Assembly: GCA_003452655.1 (NCBI GenBank)
Contig: DMNR01000107.1
Coordinates: forward strand, 424 to 7,560
Length of the DNA: 7,137 nucleotides
Origin: Actinomycetota bacterium
GTDB taxonomy: Bacteria; Actinomycetota; Actinomycetes; S36-B12; UBA10799
Direction: 5' to 3'
Below the pieces are notes generated by a model that was given only the letters and a program-made list of their open reading frames with translations, ran no database searches and had not been told where the DNA came from. Shown here one piece after another: positions 1 to 5,364 of this stretch (positions are counted from its first letter, which is position 1; each line of letters opens with the position of its first letter). Made by a program: the position numbers and the translations under genes.

Positions 1-77
1 TCGTGGAAACCGTTGGTGAAGTCGAAAACCAGCGCGAGGACAAAGAGCCCGATCACGCTAAGCAGCAGGATGTCCAC
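1..77 (-). CDS. pit: PiT-family inorganic phosphate transporter, N-terminal fragment (runs off left edge)
   Basis: Read on the minus strand from GTG at 77-75, the frame is open to the window edge and gives 25 codons. They start MDILLLSVIGLFVLAL and continue with VFDFTNGFHD. A hydrophobic first membrane helix followed by FDFTNGFHD is the hallmark N-terminus of PiT (low-affinity phosphate/metal-phosphate symporter, PF01384), where the Asp-Thr-Asn-Gly-Phe-His-Asp segment is conserved for substrate and ion handling. The protein should be an integral inner-membrane transporter of over 300 residues, but only about 7% is visible. The GTG start is chosen because it directly precedes the helix; no good ribosome binding site is seen before it. 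The PHO-box-like repeats upstream fit phosphate control. Identification rests on the short motif, so family is fairly sure and subfamily unknown. Confidence 0.82.
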   Translation of the reverse strand, partial: MDILLLSVIGLFVLALVFDFTNGFH

Positions 78-101
78 AGAAGGAACCCACAATCTCGACT
101 A

Positions 102-134
102 AGTCGTTCAACATTTGGTGAATGGTTAGTGAAC
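102..134 (-). promoter_or_regulatory. PHO-box-like triple 11-bp direct repeat upstream of pit
   Basis: On the minus strand three consecutive 11-bp units read GTTCACTAACC (134-124), ATTCACCAAAT (123-113) and GTTGAACGACT (112-102). This matches the architecture of the actinobacterial PHO box, tandem 11-nt direct repeat units beginning G/T-TTCAC that are bound by the response regulator PhoP. The units point in the same direction as pit and end 25 bp before its start codon. The third unit is degenerate, as is common in such arrays. The periodicity and core are seen; PhoP binding is inferred from the motif and from the phosphate-transport neighbour. Confidence 0.6.
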
Positions 135-173
135 ACTGGATTATTGGTCTTAACCACGAGTGGAGTCTTACCC

Positions 174-195
174 GTCAAGTGAAATCCAAGTGAAC
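174..195 (-). promoter_or_regulatory. Second PHO-box-like pair of 11-bp repeats
   Basis: Two adjacent 11-bp units on the minus strand read GTTCACTTGGA (195-185) and TTTCACTTGAC (184-174). They have the same orientation and core as the nearer cluster at 102-134. This could be an upstream auxiliary PhoP site for pit, or a site acting on the divergently transcribed arsR-like gene 190 bp away. Function is inferred only from the motif. Confidence 0.45.
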
Positions 196-263
196 AATGG
201 ACCGACTGCCCGTGAACAAGCCTTTGTGGTTGATGCATTTGGCAACCATTCGAGAATTCTGCC

Positions 264-273
264 GCGAATTCGC
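264..273. repeat. Palindrome with duplicated GAATTC in the pit/arsR spacer
   Basis: GCGAATTCGC at 264-273 is a perfect 10-bp palindrome. A second GAATTC lies at 254-259, 12 bp upstream, so two palindromic cores lie about one helical turn apart. It is 110 bp before the ArsR start. An operator for that regulator is possible but unsupported. Apart from this and the PHO-like repeats, I see nothing in the 78-382 spacer; the frame open from 197 lacks family similarity before codon 383. Confidence 0.25.
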
Positions 274-382
274 TTGCCCGCCAGTGACGAAAGTCCCGCA
301 TCGCGTTGCAACTCCCGACTCCCTGCCCAATTCAACCGTCTGCCATCGGCGACTACACCACCTTTGCGAACCCTCAGATCGA

Positions 383-733
383 GTGGTAACGTACAACCAA
401 ATGGTTGTAGATGACTTAACTGATGAACAGGTGGATCGCATCTTTCAGGCCCTGGCCGATGCGACTCGCCGGGACATCGTTGCTCGAGTGGCGCAGCGAG
501 AGCAATCCGTTTCGAAGCTCGCAAACCAGTACTCAATGAGTTTCGCCGCGGTACAGAAACATGTCGCGGTCTTGGAACGAGCCTTGTTGGTCACCAAGCA
601 GCGGCGCGGACGGGAGCAAATCGTTCATGCAAATCCCGAAGCGATTAACAAGGCAGCGCGATTACTTGACGGATATGAGGCGCTGTGGCGACAACGTGCA
701 CGAGCGATCGACGACATCCTCAGCAACAACTGA
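383..733 (+). CDS. ArsR/SmtB-family winged-helix transcriptional regulator (SRPBCC-linked type)
   Basis: A 116-residue DNA-binding repressor. The conserved core is visible: FQALADATRRDIVARV (first helices, about residues 21-36), the recognition-helix region SMSFAAVQKHVAVLERA (about 50-66), and the wing LVTKQRRGREQIV (about 67-79). The mature frame contains no cysteine, so the metal-sensing motif of classical ArsR/SmtB proteins is absent. This is the subgroup usually encoded next to AHSA1/SRPBCC proteins. GTG at 383 is preferred over ATG at 401 because relatives commonly begin with a short V-x-Y-N/S-x-MV segment, seen here as VTYNQMV. The frame is open back to ATG 197, but that extension looks unlike the family. 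It is followed after 28 bp by the SRPBCC gene in the same direction, so co-transcription is very likely. Its ligand is unknown. Confidence 0.9.
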   Translation: MVTYNQMVVDDLTDEQVDRIFQALADATRRDIVARVAQREQSVSKLANQYSMSFAAVQKHVAVLERALLVTKQRRGREQIVHANPEAINKAARLLDGYEALWRQRARAIDDILSNN

Positions 734-747
734 CAGCCCTAGACATT

Positions 748-754
748 AAAGGAG
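748..754 (+). promoter_or_regulatory. Shine-Dalgarno fixing the GTG start at 762
   Basis: AAAGGAG at 748-754 lies 7 nt before GTG 762. It is the strongest ribosome binding site in the window and supports the non-ATG start of the downstream SRPBCC gene. Confidence 0.85.
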
Positions 755-761
755 TAACACC

Positions 762-1250
762 GTGCCAGTCCTAGGTTCAACGATTGATTCCGAAAACCTC
801 ACCCTCACATTCACTGCCGAATTCTCGTCTCCAATCGAACGGGTATGGCAGGTCTGGGCTGATCCGCGTCAACTGGAACGCTGGTGGGGTCCCCCGACGT
901 GGCCTGCGACATTCGGCCGGTTTGAGTTCAGCGTTGGTGGGCGTGCCGATTACTTCATGACCGGTCCCGATGGGACCACTGCACACGGATGGTGGAAGTT
1001 CACTGCGATCGACGAGCCGACGCTGCTTGCACTGGAGGATGGGTTCGCTAACGCCGACGGGACTCCCATTGACGAATCCGACACCACGTCCACTGTGGCC
1101 AACCTCGAACCGATCGAAGCTGGAACTCTGATGACGGTCACCGCAACCTTCAAGGACCTTGAGCAGTTGGAGAAGCTGGTGCGAATGGGAATGCAAGAAG
1201 GAATGGCATCGGCAATGGGGCAGCTCGACGCGGTGCTCGCAGGCGCTTAG
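762..1250 (+). CDS. SRPBCC / AHSA1-like (polyketide cyclase/START fold) protein
   Basis: A 162-residue cytosolic protein of the Bet v1-like SRPBCC superfamily, AHSA1 (Hsp90-ATPase-activator homologous) branch. Seen motifs: the N-terminal strand and helix FSSPIERVWQVWADPRQLERWWGP (residues about 21-44), then GRFEFSVGGRADYFMTGPDG, then WWKFTAIDEPTLLALEDGF, and a long C-terminal helix KLVRMGMQEGMASAMGQLDAVL. These are the typical DPxxLxxWWGP and G-G-xxxxxMxGPDG signatures. Length is normal for the family. Such proteins bind hydrophobic ligands or carry out unassigned small-molecule chemistry, and no catalytic residue can be named here. It starts at GTG 762 behind a strong AAAGGAG site and lies directly downstream of its probable ArsR-type repressor. 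The pair is a recurrent actinobacterial operon, suggesting ligand-responsive autoregulation; the substrate is not inferable. Confidence 0.93.
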   Translation: MPVLGSTIDSENLTLTFTAEFSSPIERVWQVWADPRQLERWWGPPTWPATFGRFEFSVGGRADYFMTGPDGTTAHGWWKFTAIDEPTLLALEDGFANADGTPIDESDTTSTVANLEPIEAGTLMTVTATFKDLEQLEKLVRMGMQEGMASAMGQLDAVLAGA

Positions 1251-1287
1251 CCGAACCAATAACACAAGAGCGTTGCCCAAGAAGCGG

Positions 1288-1318
1288 GCGCAGTGAACCG
1301 GTTGTCCGGTACCTGCGC
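1288..1318 (+). terminator. Possible hairpin terminator after the arsR-SRPBCC operon
   Basis: GCGCA-GT (1288-1294) and ACCGG (1297-1301) pair with CCGGT-AC (1306-1312) and TGCGC (1314-1318) around a TTGT loop. That is a 12-bp stem with a 2-nt and a 1-nt bulge, 37 bp past the stop codon. There is no T-run after it, so it is only a candidate; many high-GC terminators lack one. Confidence 0.35.
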
Positions 1319-1365
1319 GAGTAATCGGCGTTTCGCACGGTCATGCCTTGGGTATCCGTCTTGCC

Positions 1366-1986
1366 ATGACACCAATGAATCCGAAACGTCCTGCCACCAC
1401 CACACAGGGTGTGCGCCGCCGCCAACGTCTCGCGGCAAGCCTCTTGGCTGTGTCCGCCGTGGTAGCCATCGCCGGAGCCGGCACTTCTTCCGCGCATGCG
1501 GCCACCTCAGAGAGGCCCAGTCACACTGGAGCGAAGAGCGCAGAATCGAACGATGCCGTGGCACGCAGGTTCGAGAATGTGACGTTCACGAACAAGACGA
1601 CTACGCCGTTACACTTCCGAGCTTCACTGCCCCACGGGAACTATCACACCTTCAATGTCGAGGTCGGACAAAGGATTGTGGTGGATCACAAGGGCATGGT
1701 CGGCCTTGAAATATTCGCCGGTCGAGACGCCAAATCCCCGCACTGGGCGTCGTTCAGCAATCTGGCTACGTACCTCGACGACGGCCCCGCCAAAACCGGA
1801 TACCTCTGGGCGAAGGGCAATATCTGGGATCCGGACAGTGATGCAACTGCGGGGTTCAAGGTGACAACGGGTGCAACCCAGACACTGGAGTTCGAACGCA
1901 AGACCTTCAGTGTGTCGTTCTCGCAGGAAACCACAAGTCATATGTGGGTGCCACGCGCCGAGCTGACCTTCGGTGGCACGCGTTAA
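1366..1986 (+). CDS. Secreted protein of unknown function
   Basis: A 206-residue protein with a clear export signal: basic stretch VRRRQR (residues 16-21), hydrophobic core LAASLLAVSAVVAIAGAG (22-39) and cleavage motif SAHA before ATS (about residue 45). The mature region (about 160 residues) begins NVTFTNKTTTPLHFRAS and looks beta-rich, alternating polar and aromatic positions (HWASFSNLATYLDDG, GYLWAKGNIWDPDSD, FKVTTGATQTLEFERKTFSVSF). It has no cysteine and no recognisable catalytic motif. I do not recognise the family. ATG 1366 is chosen; in-frame ATG 1375 and TTG 1348 are alternatives, and none has a good ribosome binding site. The Sec route is likely; the twin arginines are not followed by a convincing Tat motif. 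It stands alone, 115 bp after the SRPBCC gene with a candidate terminator between. Confidence 0.75.
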   Translation: MTPMNPKRPATTTQGVRRRQRLAASLLAVSAVVAIAGAGTSSAHAATSERPSHTGAKSAESNDAVARRFENVTFTNKTTTPLHFRASLPHGNYHTFNVEVGQRIVVDHKGMVGLEIFAGRDAKSPHWASFSNLATYLDDGPAKTGYLWAKGNIWDPDSDATAGFKVTTGATQTLEFERKTFSVSFSQETTSHMWVPRAELTFGGTR

Positions 1987-2309
1987 GCGCATTCCCCGCC
2001 GATTCAGTCGTCAAATTTGAACGGCCCCGGTCCCGCGAAGTTTGTGGCCCGACCCAGTGCTACATGCAGGCGGCGGCAAACGTCGTCCCGTTGATTTCGG
2101 TTGCGATTGAGTTTTCGCAACGCTTCTTGTCACTAAGGTTCCTCGCTACAGCGGTCCCTATATCGAGGCCCGTAACGCGCGACCGGAATTGCTGGTTTGT
2201 GAGACCGTCTGACCGACGAATCGACTTCATCCTCTTTGGCGGTCGAGCGATCGCCGCCCGCCAATCTAAACAGCTCCGAAATGCCCCGTCGCCGTGAGAA
2301 TCTTGTGCC
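1987..2309. other. 323-bp intergenic spacer without a supported gene
   Basis: No reading frame here shows family similarity or a credible start. A frame starting at 1944 overlaps the end of the secreted-protein gene and has irregular, basic, low-quality composition, so I treat it as a shadow. The only structure I can point to is the GGCGG hairpin at 2238-2258. The promoter of the 2310 gene must lie here, but no confident -35/-10 pair is visible; GAATCT at 2298-2303 sits at the distance expected for a leaderless transcript starting at 2310. Confidence 0.5.
2238..2258 (+). repeat. GC-rich stem-loop upstream of the 2310 gene
   Basis: GGCGG (2238-2242), one bulged T, CGA (2244-2246), loop GCGA, TCG (2251-2253), CCGCC (2254-2258). 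This makes an 8-bp stem with one bulge and a GNRA tetraloop. It lies 52 bp before the next start, so it could be a terminator for upstream transcription or a leader element. No T-run follows. Confidence 0.35.
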
Positions 2310-2813
2310 GTGAGCGACGACGGTGATACGACGCCTTTTGCCCGCGCAGAGCATGAGGCGATGCGCTACGTCCCTGAGCCCGACGAACCTCTCGAGGTGC
2401 TTCTCGATCGCTTACCCGCAGTGCTGACCGACCGGCTAACCAAGGACGTTGCGGCGTATGACGGGCACACCAGGCAGCGAATCGTCGGGGTGCGCCCGAT
2501 CAGCGCCTGCTTTGAACTCGTCGAGGTCAGGGTTGACGGGAGGTCGCCAAACGTCGCTGTGCTATTCACATGGCGAGACAGGCCTGGCCGCACCTTCGGA
2601 ATGTGGTGGGATTTGTCCGACCACTTTGATGACTGCATGTGGTGGTCCGAACCGAACGCGGCCGGCGTCGCGACCGTGATCACGGTGTCGATGGAAGAGG
2701 ACCTTCTCAGCGTCAGCGTCGACCTGTTGGCCCGGGAGAAGGAGATCCCCGAAATCGATGGCGTGGTCTGGCTACGGGGTCAGCCTCCTTCCCGTAATCA
2801 GCCGACCTTCTGA
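2310..2813 (+). CDS. Hypothetical cytosolic protein, Trp-rich core
   Basis: A 167-residue acidic protein without a signal peptide or membrane segment. The start is GTG 2310 (MSDDGDTTPFARAEHEA). There is no Shine-Dalgarno, and a weak GAATCT element 6 nt upstream would fit leaderless transcription. The N-terminal part is helical and charged (EVLLDRLPAVLTDRLTKDVAAYDG). The central part looks like beta strands (CFELVEVRVDG, VAVLFTWRD), followed by an unusual aromatic stretch MWWDLSDHFDDCMWW (about residues 98-112), then strands ATVITVSMEEDLLSVSVDLL. Size and acidic, small-domain look recall immunity or adaptor proteins, but that is only resemblance; I do not recognise the family. The continuous coding quality and the clean stop before the lipoprotein gene support it being real. 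Confidence 0.68.
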   Translation: MSDDGDTTPFARAEHEAMRYVPEPDEPLEVLLDRLPAVLTDRLTKDVAAYDGHTRQRIVGVRPISACFELVEVRVDGRSPNVAVLFTWRDRPGRTFGMWWDLSDHFDDCMWWSEPNAAGVATVITVSMEEDLLSVSVDLLAREKEIPEIDGVVWLRGQPPSRNQPTF

Positions 2814-2826
2814 CCGCGAAGGAATG

Positions 2827-2840
2827 GCTCGTTGGCGAGC
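2827..2840 (+). repeat. Small hairpin between the 2310 gene and the lipoprotein gene
   Basis: GCTCG-TTGG-CGAGC is a perfect 5-bp stem with a 4-nt loop, 13 bp past the stop at 2813 and 36 bp before the lipoprotein start. It is too small and lacks a T-run to be called a terminator with confidence. Confidence 0.25.
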
Positions 2841-2876
2841 GAGTAGCGATCGGGACTCAGATGTCACACTTGCGTC

Positions 2877-3236
2877 GTGACGAGGTCAGCCAGTTCATCT
2901 GTTGCTGCTGTCACGTTGTGTTTTCTAGCTGCGTTACTCCTTGTTAGTTGCGGCTCCCAGCAGCCCTCGCAGGCGCAGGCCTACGCGATGTGTGAGCAGC
3001 TGGCGAAGGCGGTTTCCACACCAACCATGAAGCTTGAAGTTACCATGTCCGGCCTCGGCGGAACTGGCATGGCAGACGGCAAAGTCATGTGTTCGGCTTC
3101 CGATGACCCGGGTCATAGCCAAGACGCAAACTTTGAGACTGTCTACGGATGGGACATCGGGAATGGTGGTGTTGTCACCCAGACTCAAGGACTTCCATTA
3201 CCGACGCCCGCTCCGATCTCAATCCCGGACGAATAG
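2877..3236 (+). CDS. Small lipoprotein of unknown function
   Basis: A 119-residue protein with a type II signal peptide: MTRSASSSVAAVTLCFLAALLLVSC, lipobox L-V-S-C with the lipidated cysteine at residue 25. The mature protein (about 95 residues) would be anchored to the outer face of the membrane. It contains two further cysteines, at about residues 39 and 72, spaced so that a disulfide is plausible. The C-terminus is proline-rich (LPLPTPAPISIPDE). The middle part, CEQLAKAVSTPTMKLEVTM, resembles many short actinobacterial DUF-type lipoproteins, but I cannot name a family. The GTG 2877 start is chosen because it directly begins the signal peptide. It follows the 2310 gene by 63 bp on the same strand, so cotranscription is possible. 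Confidence 0.78.
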   Translation: MTRSASSSVAAVTLCFLAALLLVSCGSQQPSQAQAYAMCEQLAKAVSTPTMKLEVTMSGLGGTGMADGKVMCSASDDPGHSQDANFETVYGWDIGNGGVVTQTQGLPLPTPAPISIPDE

Positions 3237-3390
3237 AGAGCGTCCCATCCAGCCGACTCCCAACTCGTCAAGCGTGGGTGTAGCTACGGGAGACCTGCGC
3301 TGTGATCGCTGAAACCAGATCGCCCAGAATCGGACATTTGTCGATGCAGACCCAATGGCGCTGTCTGGGAACACAAGCCCAAACGCGGTC

Positions 3391-3702
3391 CTACGGTTTC
3401 TTGTAGATCTTGTGAGTGCCGATTCGGCGCCACCGCACTCGAATACCATCGTCGTAGGTGACGAATTCAAACGTTGCCCGACCATCTGGGCCGCTGAAGG
3501 ACCACGTCATTTCCCAGATACCTCTCGCACTGACCATCGGCTTAACACGCAGTGCTGCTGGCCAACGAAACGCTCCGCGATCGGCAGCGTAGGACTCCGC
3601 AGCGGCGTGAAAGGCCGGAATCAACGCACGAAACGCCTCACGGTGCGCGGCAGGTAGCGCGTTGAAATCTGCAACGAATTGATCGGTGCGCTCAAATTTC
3701 AT
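3391..3702 (-). CDS. RelE-like toxin of a type II toxin-antitoxin module
   Basis: A 103-residue basic protein. It begins MKFERTDQFVADFNALPAAHREAF, a RelE/ParE-fold first strand and helix. It continues with FRWPAALRVKPMVSARGIWEMTW and SFSGPDGRATFEFV, and ends RVRWRRIGTHKIYKKP. The strand order, the central R/K-rich residues and the final W-R-R-I-G-T-H-x-I-Y-x-x-P match actinobacterial RelE-like proteins that pair with AbrB-type antitoxins. RelE-fold toxins usually cleave mRNA at the ribosome; this is inferred from the fold only. The ATG start (3702-3700) overlaps the antitoxin TGA (3701-3699) in the classic ATGA arrangement, so the two are translationally coupled and the toxin is second in the operon. 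Full length, with no frameshift visible. Confidence 0.85.
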   Translation of the reverse strand: MKFERTDQFVADFNALPAAHREAFRALIPAFHAAAESYAADRGAFRWPAALRVKPMVSARGIWEMTWSFSGPDGRATFEFVTYDDGIRVRWRRIGTHKIYKKP

Positions 3703-4010
3703 TTCGTCGGTGCAGTGGCGTCAAGGTCGTCCATAAACTCGTCAGGACCAGCGAACACCGTCACCTGCCCAGCGGCCACCAGCTCGTCGACGTGACGCTC
3801 GCCTGCCTGCCAGCGATCTTCCCAAAACCACGCCTCAGAAGCTGGCACCGGAACGACCGGACGCAACTCAAGTACCCCGTCAGCGCGCTCGGTCAACTCA
3901 ACCTGCGCACCAGGAGTGTCGAGCTGATACCGCGCCCTCAATGCCGGAGGAAGAGCAACAGTGCCACGACCCTGCACCGTTAAAAACCCATGGAAACCCT
4001 GATCAGACAT
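3699..4010 (-). CDS. AbrB/MazE-like (SpoVT-AbrB swapped-hairpin) antitoxin
   Basis: A 103-residue protein with an N-terminal AbrB/SpoVT swapped-hairpin DNA-binding domain: LTVQGRGTVALPPALRARYQL (about residues 10-30), then GAQVELTERADGVLELRPVVPV. A C-terminal toxin-neutralising tail follows, with EAWFWEDRWQAGERHVDELVAAG and VTVFAGPDEFMDDLDA. The P-A-x-x-AWFW-x-DRWQ element is characteristic of actinobacterial antitoxins paired with RelE-like toxins. ATG 4010 is chosen because the domain starts directly after it; the frame stays open to 4205 but the extension is unlike the family. No ribosome binding site precedes it, while a TATGCT -10 element ends 6 nt upstream, suggesting a leaderless mRNA. 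It is the first gene of the operon, overlaps the toxin by 4 nt, and probably represses its own promoter through the adjacent repeats. Confidence 0.88.
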   Translation of the reverse strand: MSDQGFHGFLTVQGRGTVALPPALRARYQLDTPGAQVELTERADGVLELRPVVPVPASEAWFWEDRWQAGERHVDELVAAGQVTVFAGPDEFMDDLDATAPTK

Positions 4011-4016
4011 ACCGAC

Positions 4017-4045
4017 AGCATAACCGCAATGCAGTGATGCCGCAA
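4017..4045 (-). promoter_or_regulatory. Promoter of the toxin-antitoxin operon (leaderless)
   Basis: On the minus strand, TTGCGG (4045-4040) is followed after exactly 17 bp by TATGCT (4022-4017). The start codon ATG begins 7 nt downstream of the -10 element, so the transcript would start at or next to the A of ATG. That fits the absence of a Shine-Dalgarno and the common use of leaderless mRNAs in actinobacteria. The -10 is good and the -35 moderate. Confidence 0.6.
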
Positions 4046-4058
4046 TGCGGTTTTGCGG
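4022..4058. promoter_or_regulatory. Operator-like repeats overlapping the TA promoter
   Basis: CCGCAATGC occurs twice in direct orientation, at 4024-4032 and 4040-4048, 16 bp apart. The second copy is part of the perfect palindrome CCGCA-A-TGCGG (4040-4050). AACCGCAATGC (4022-4032) also forms a one-mismatch inverted repeat with GCAATGCGGTT (4042-4052), and a further TTGCGG-type half-site follows at 4053-4058. The repeats cover the -35 element and abut the -10, exactly where an autoregulating antitoxin would bind. Binding by the AbrB-like antitoxin is inferred. Confidence 0.55.
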
Positions 4059-4080
4059 CTCAGTTCCCGCCTGACCCACG

Positions 4081-4150
4081 CTTTCGGCCGCGAGCTCCAC
4101 AGCGACCAGAAACGCCGCACCGCGAATCAGTGCGGCTTTCGGCCGCGAGC
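4081..4150. repeat. 15-bp direct repeat pair (CTTTCGGCCGCGAGC)
   Basis: An identical 15-mer occurs at 4081-4095 and 4136-4150, 55 bp apart start to start, in the divergent spacer between the TA operon and the secreted-protein gene. Its role is unknown. It may be the trace of a small duplication or paired binding sites. Confidence 0.5.
4114..4136. terminator. Perfect GC-rich hairpin between the 15-bp repeats
   Basis: GCCGCAC (4114-4120), 9-nt loop, GTGCGGC (4130-4136), followed on the plus strand by TTTC. A perfect 7-bp GC stem with a short T-run is terminator-like, yet no plus-strand gene ends here. It could serve minus-strand transcription entering from the right, or be a structural or operator element. 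A second, alternative hairpin (GCGGC-TTTCG-GCCGC, 4132-4146) shares its right arm. Confidence 0.35.
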
Positions 4151-4461
4151 GGTCAGATTTCTCGCCCGAAATTCGTCCTGGCGACGATTCTTCCCTTTCG
4201 GGCATGGATGTCTGTGTGATGCGATGCGCGGTGACTGCTTGGGAATGCCGATCTCAGGTGACCCCGGAACCAGCGTGGCAAGCCGGGGCCAATGGATAGA
4301 GCGCGGGTGATTGGTGGGCATTGAGGCAGACCCCTGCATTCGCGACACCTGTAGACCGTCGACTTGCCTGGCGTCGGAATATCAGCGACTGTCTGTAATT
4401 GATGTTGCGCTCGGGACTTGCTGTGAACGGGCGCACGGAACTGGTGCATGAGGAGCTGACC
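4151..4461. other. Gene-free 311-bp part of the divergent spacer
   Basis: Frames on both strands here (for example minus 4476-4153, plus 4053-4310) are rich in Arg/Pro/His/Cys and lack family similarity or a ribosome binding site, so I do not call genes. Visible structures: CCCCGG (4262-4267) pairs with CCGGGG (4283-4288) across a loop that contains a small CCA/TGG stem. TGTAAT (4394-4399) is a good -10-like hexamer 62 bp before the 4462 start, though its -35 is poor. The promoter of the secreted-protein gene probably lies in this stretch. Confidence 0.4.
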
Positions 4462-5364
4462 GTGTCGAAACGTCACGCCATGACAGCGGTCACCGCTGGA
4501 GTCGTCCTGGTTGTCTCAGCTGCGGTCGCGGGACCCAGCAGCGCGGTCACACCGGCGTCCCCACGCGGATATCACCTGAGCCCTGGCCAGCCCGGCACGA
4601 TAACGCTTCACTCCACGAAGTTGAAGTCGGAGAAGAAGGCCGTGAAGCTCACCCAAGCAAGTCTGGCAAAGTCATCTCGTTGGATCGAGGTCTACGCCGA
4701 CTGGAGCCATTGGCTGAGCGCGCGACCGGGTTATAAGAATGACTACACGCTCGCGATCATGACGAGGAAAAGTGGTCAGGGTTGGCATGAAGCTTTCAAG
4801 CGATCGAAGTCGACGATCGCCGAACACAGCCGCATCAGAATCACGTTTGGGCATAAGAAGGCTCAACAACTGAAGAAGGCACAGTTCATCTCGATAGCGT
4901 TGACCCAGCGTTATCGGGCACGGGGCCACGGCGCGACAAGGCAGCGGGCCAGCGTGACCACGCTCTTGCTCAAGCGCCGGTCAGCAACAAACGGGAAGAC
5001 CAAGTTCGTGTCCGTCGAGACAGTGACCCGTCACCCGGGTCGCGACACGTTTTCCCTCGCCGGGATGGCCCTACCCAACGGATCGCTGGCGGGCTCCACC
5101 GGCACACGTGGCAGCGAAGTGCGTACTCGGCCGGTTGTGAGGCACAATTATCAGACCCGGTCCGGTGGCGACCATTCCGTAAACGTGTATCTCCTCCAAT
5201 GCCAATTTACGTCAGGCTCCTTGACCTACTACGTCCAGGAGCTCCAGGTCTTGTTCTACGACCACCCATATAGGCCGCTACCCGACACGGGCGGCGGGAA
5301 TGCTGATGTGTACGGCCTCTCCAACGCAGCACCGAGCAGCGACGCAGTCTCATACAACTGGTGA
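4462..5364 (+). CDS. Secreted, strongly basic protein of unknown function
   Basis: A 300-residue protein beginning at GTG 4462, six nt after the ribosome binding site TGAGGAG (4449-4455); the longer in-frame start at 4399 is rejected for lacking one. The signal peptide has MSKRHAMTAV followed by TAGVVLVVSAAVAG, with likely cleavage near PSSA (about residue 27). The mature part is rich in Lys and Arg up to about residue 190 (TKLKSEKKAVKL, KKAQQLKKAQ, RYRARGHGATRQRA, LLLKRRSATNGKTK) and aromatic in places (RWIEVYADWSHWLSA). The C-terminal part (about 220-300) looks beta-rich and ends in a Gly/Asn/Ser-rich tail; a single cysteine lies in VYLLQCQF. I see no catalytic motif and do not recognise the family. 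Net positive charge suggests interaction with the cell wall, nucleic acid or another anionic surface, but that is inference. It is transcribed alone. Confidence 0.78.
   Translation: MSKRHAMTAVTAGVVLVVSAAVAGPSSAVTPASPRGYHLSPGQPGTITLHSTKLKSEKKAVKLTQASLAKSSRWIEVYADWSHWLSARPGYKNDYTLAIMTRKSGQGWHEAFKRSKSTIAEHSRIRITFGHKKAQQLKKAQFISIALTQRYRARGHGATRQRASVTTLLLKRRSATNGKTKFVSVETVTRHPGRDTFSLAGMALPNGSLAGSTGTRGSEVRTRPVVRHNYQTRSGGDHSVNVYLLQCQFTSGSLTYYVQELQVLFYDHPYRPLPDTGGGNADVYGLSNAAPSSDAVSYNW

Noticed and set aside
354..359. TTCAAC-17-TACACC as the arsR-like gene promoter
   Set aside because: The spacing is right but the -10 lacks the essential final T; too weak to annotate.
197..382. N-terminal extension of the ArsR frame back to ATG 197
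   Set aside because: The extra 62 residues have no family similarity and irregular composition; relatives start at the V-x-Y-N-x-MV segment, so GTG 383 is favoured.
777..1280. Long minus-strand frame opposite the SRPBCC gene
   Set aside because: Antisense shadow of a strongly supported gene; Cys/His/Arg-rich with no family similarity.
1944..2297. Plus-strand frame of 117 codons after the secreted protein
   Set aside because: It overlaps the 3' end of a better-supported gene, has no ribosome binding site and no recognisable domain.
4011..4205. N-terminal extension of the AbrB-like antitoxin to 4205
   Set aside because: The family domain begins right after ATG 4010, and the promoter/operator repeats fall inside the extension.
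4153..4476. Minus-strand frame of 107 codons in the divergent spacer, with a C-R-E-C motif
   Set aside because: It reads across the start of the secreted-protein gene, has one CxxC only, and shows Arg/Pro/His-rich shadow composition.
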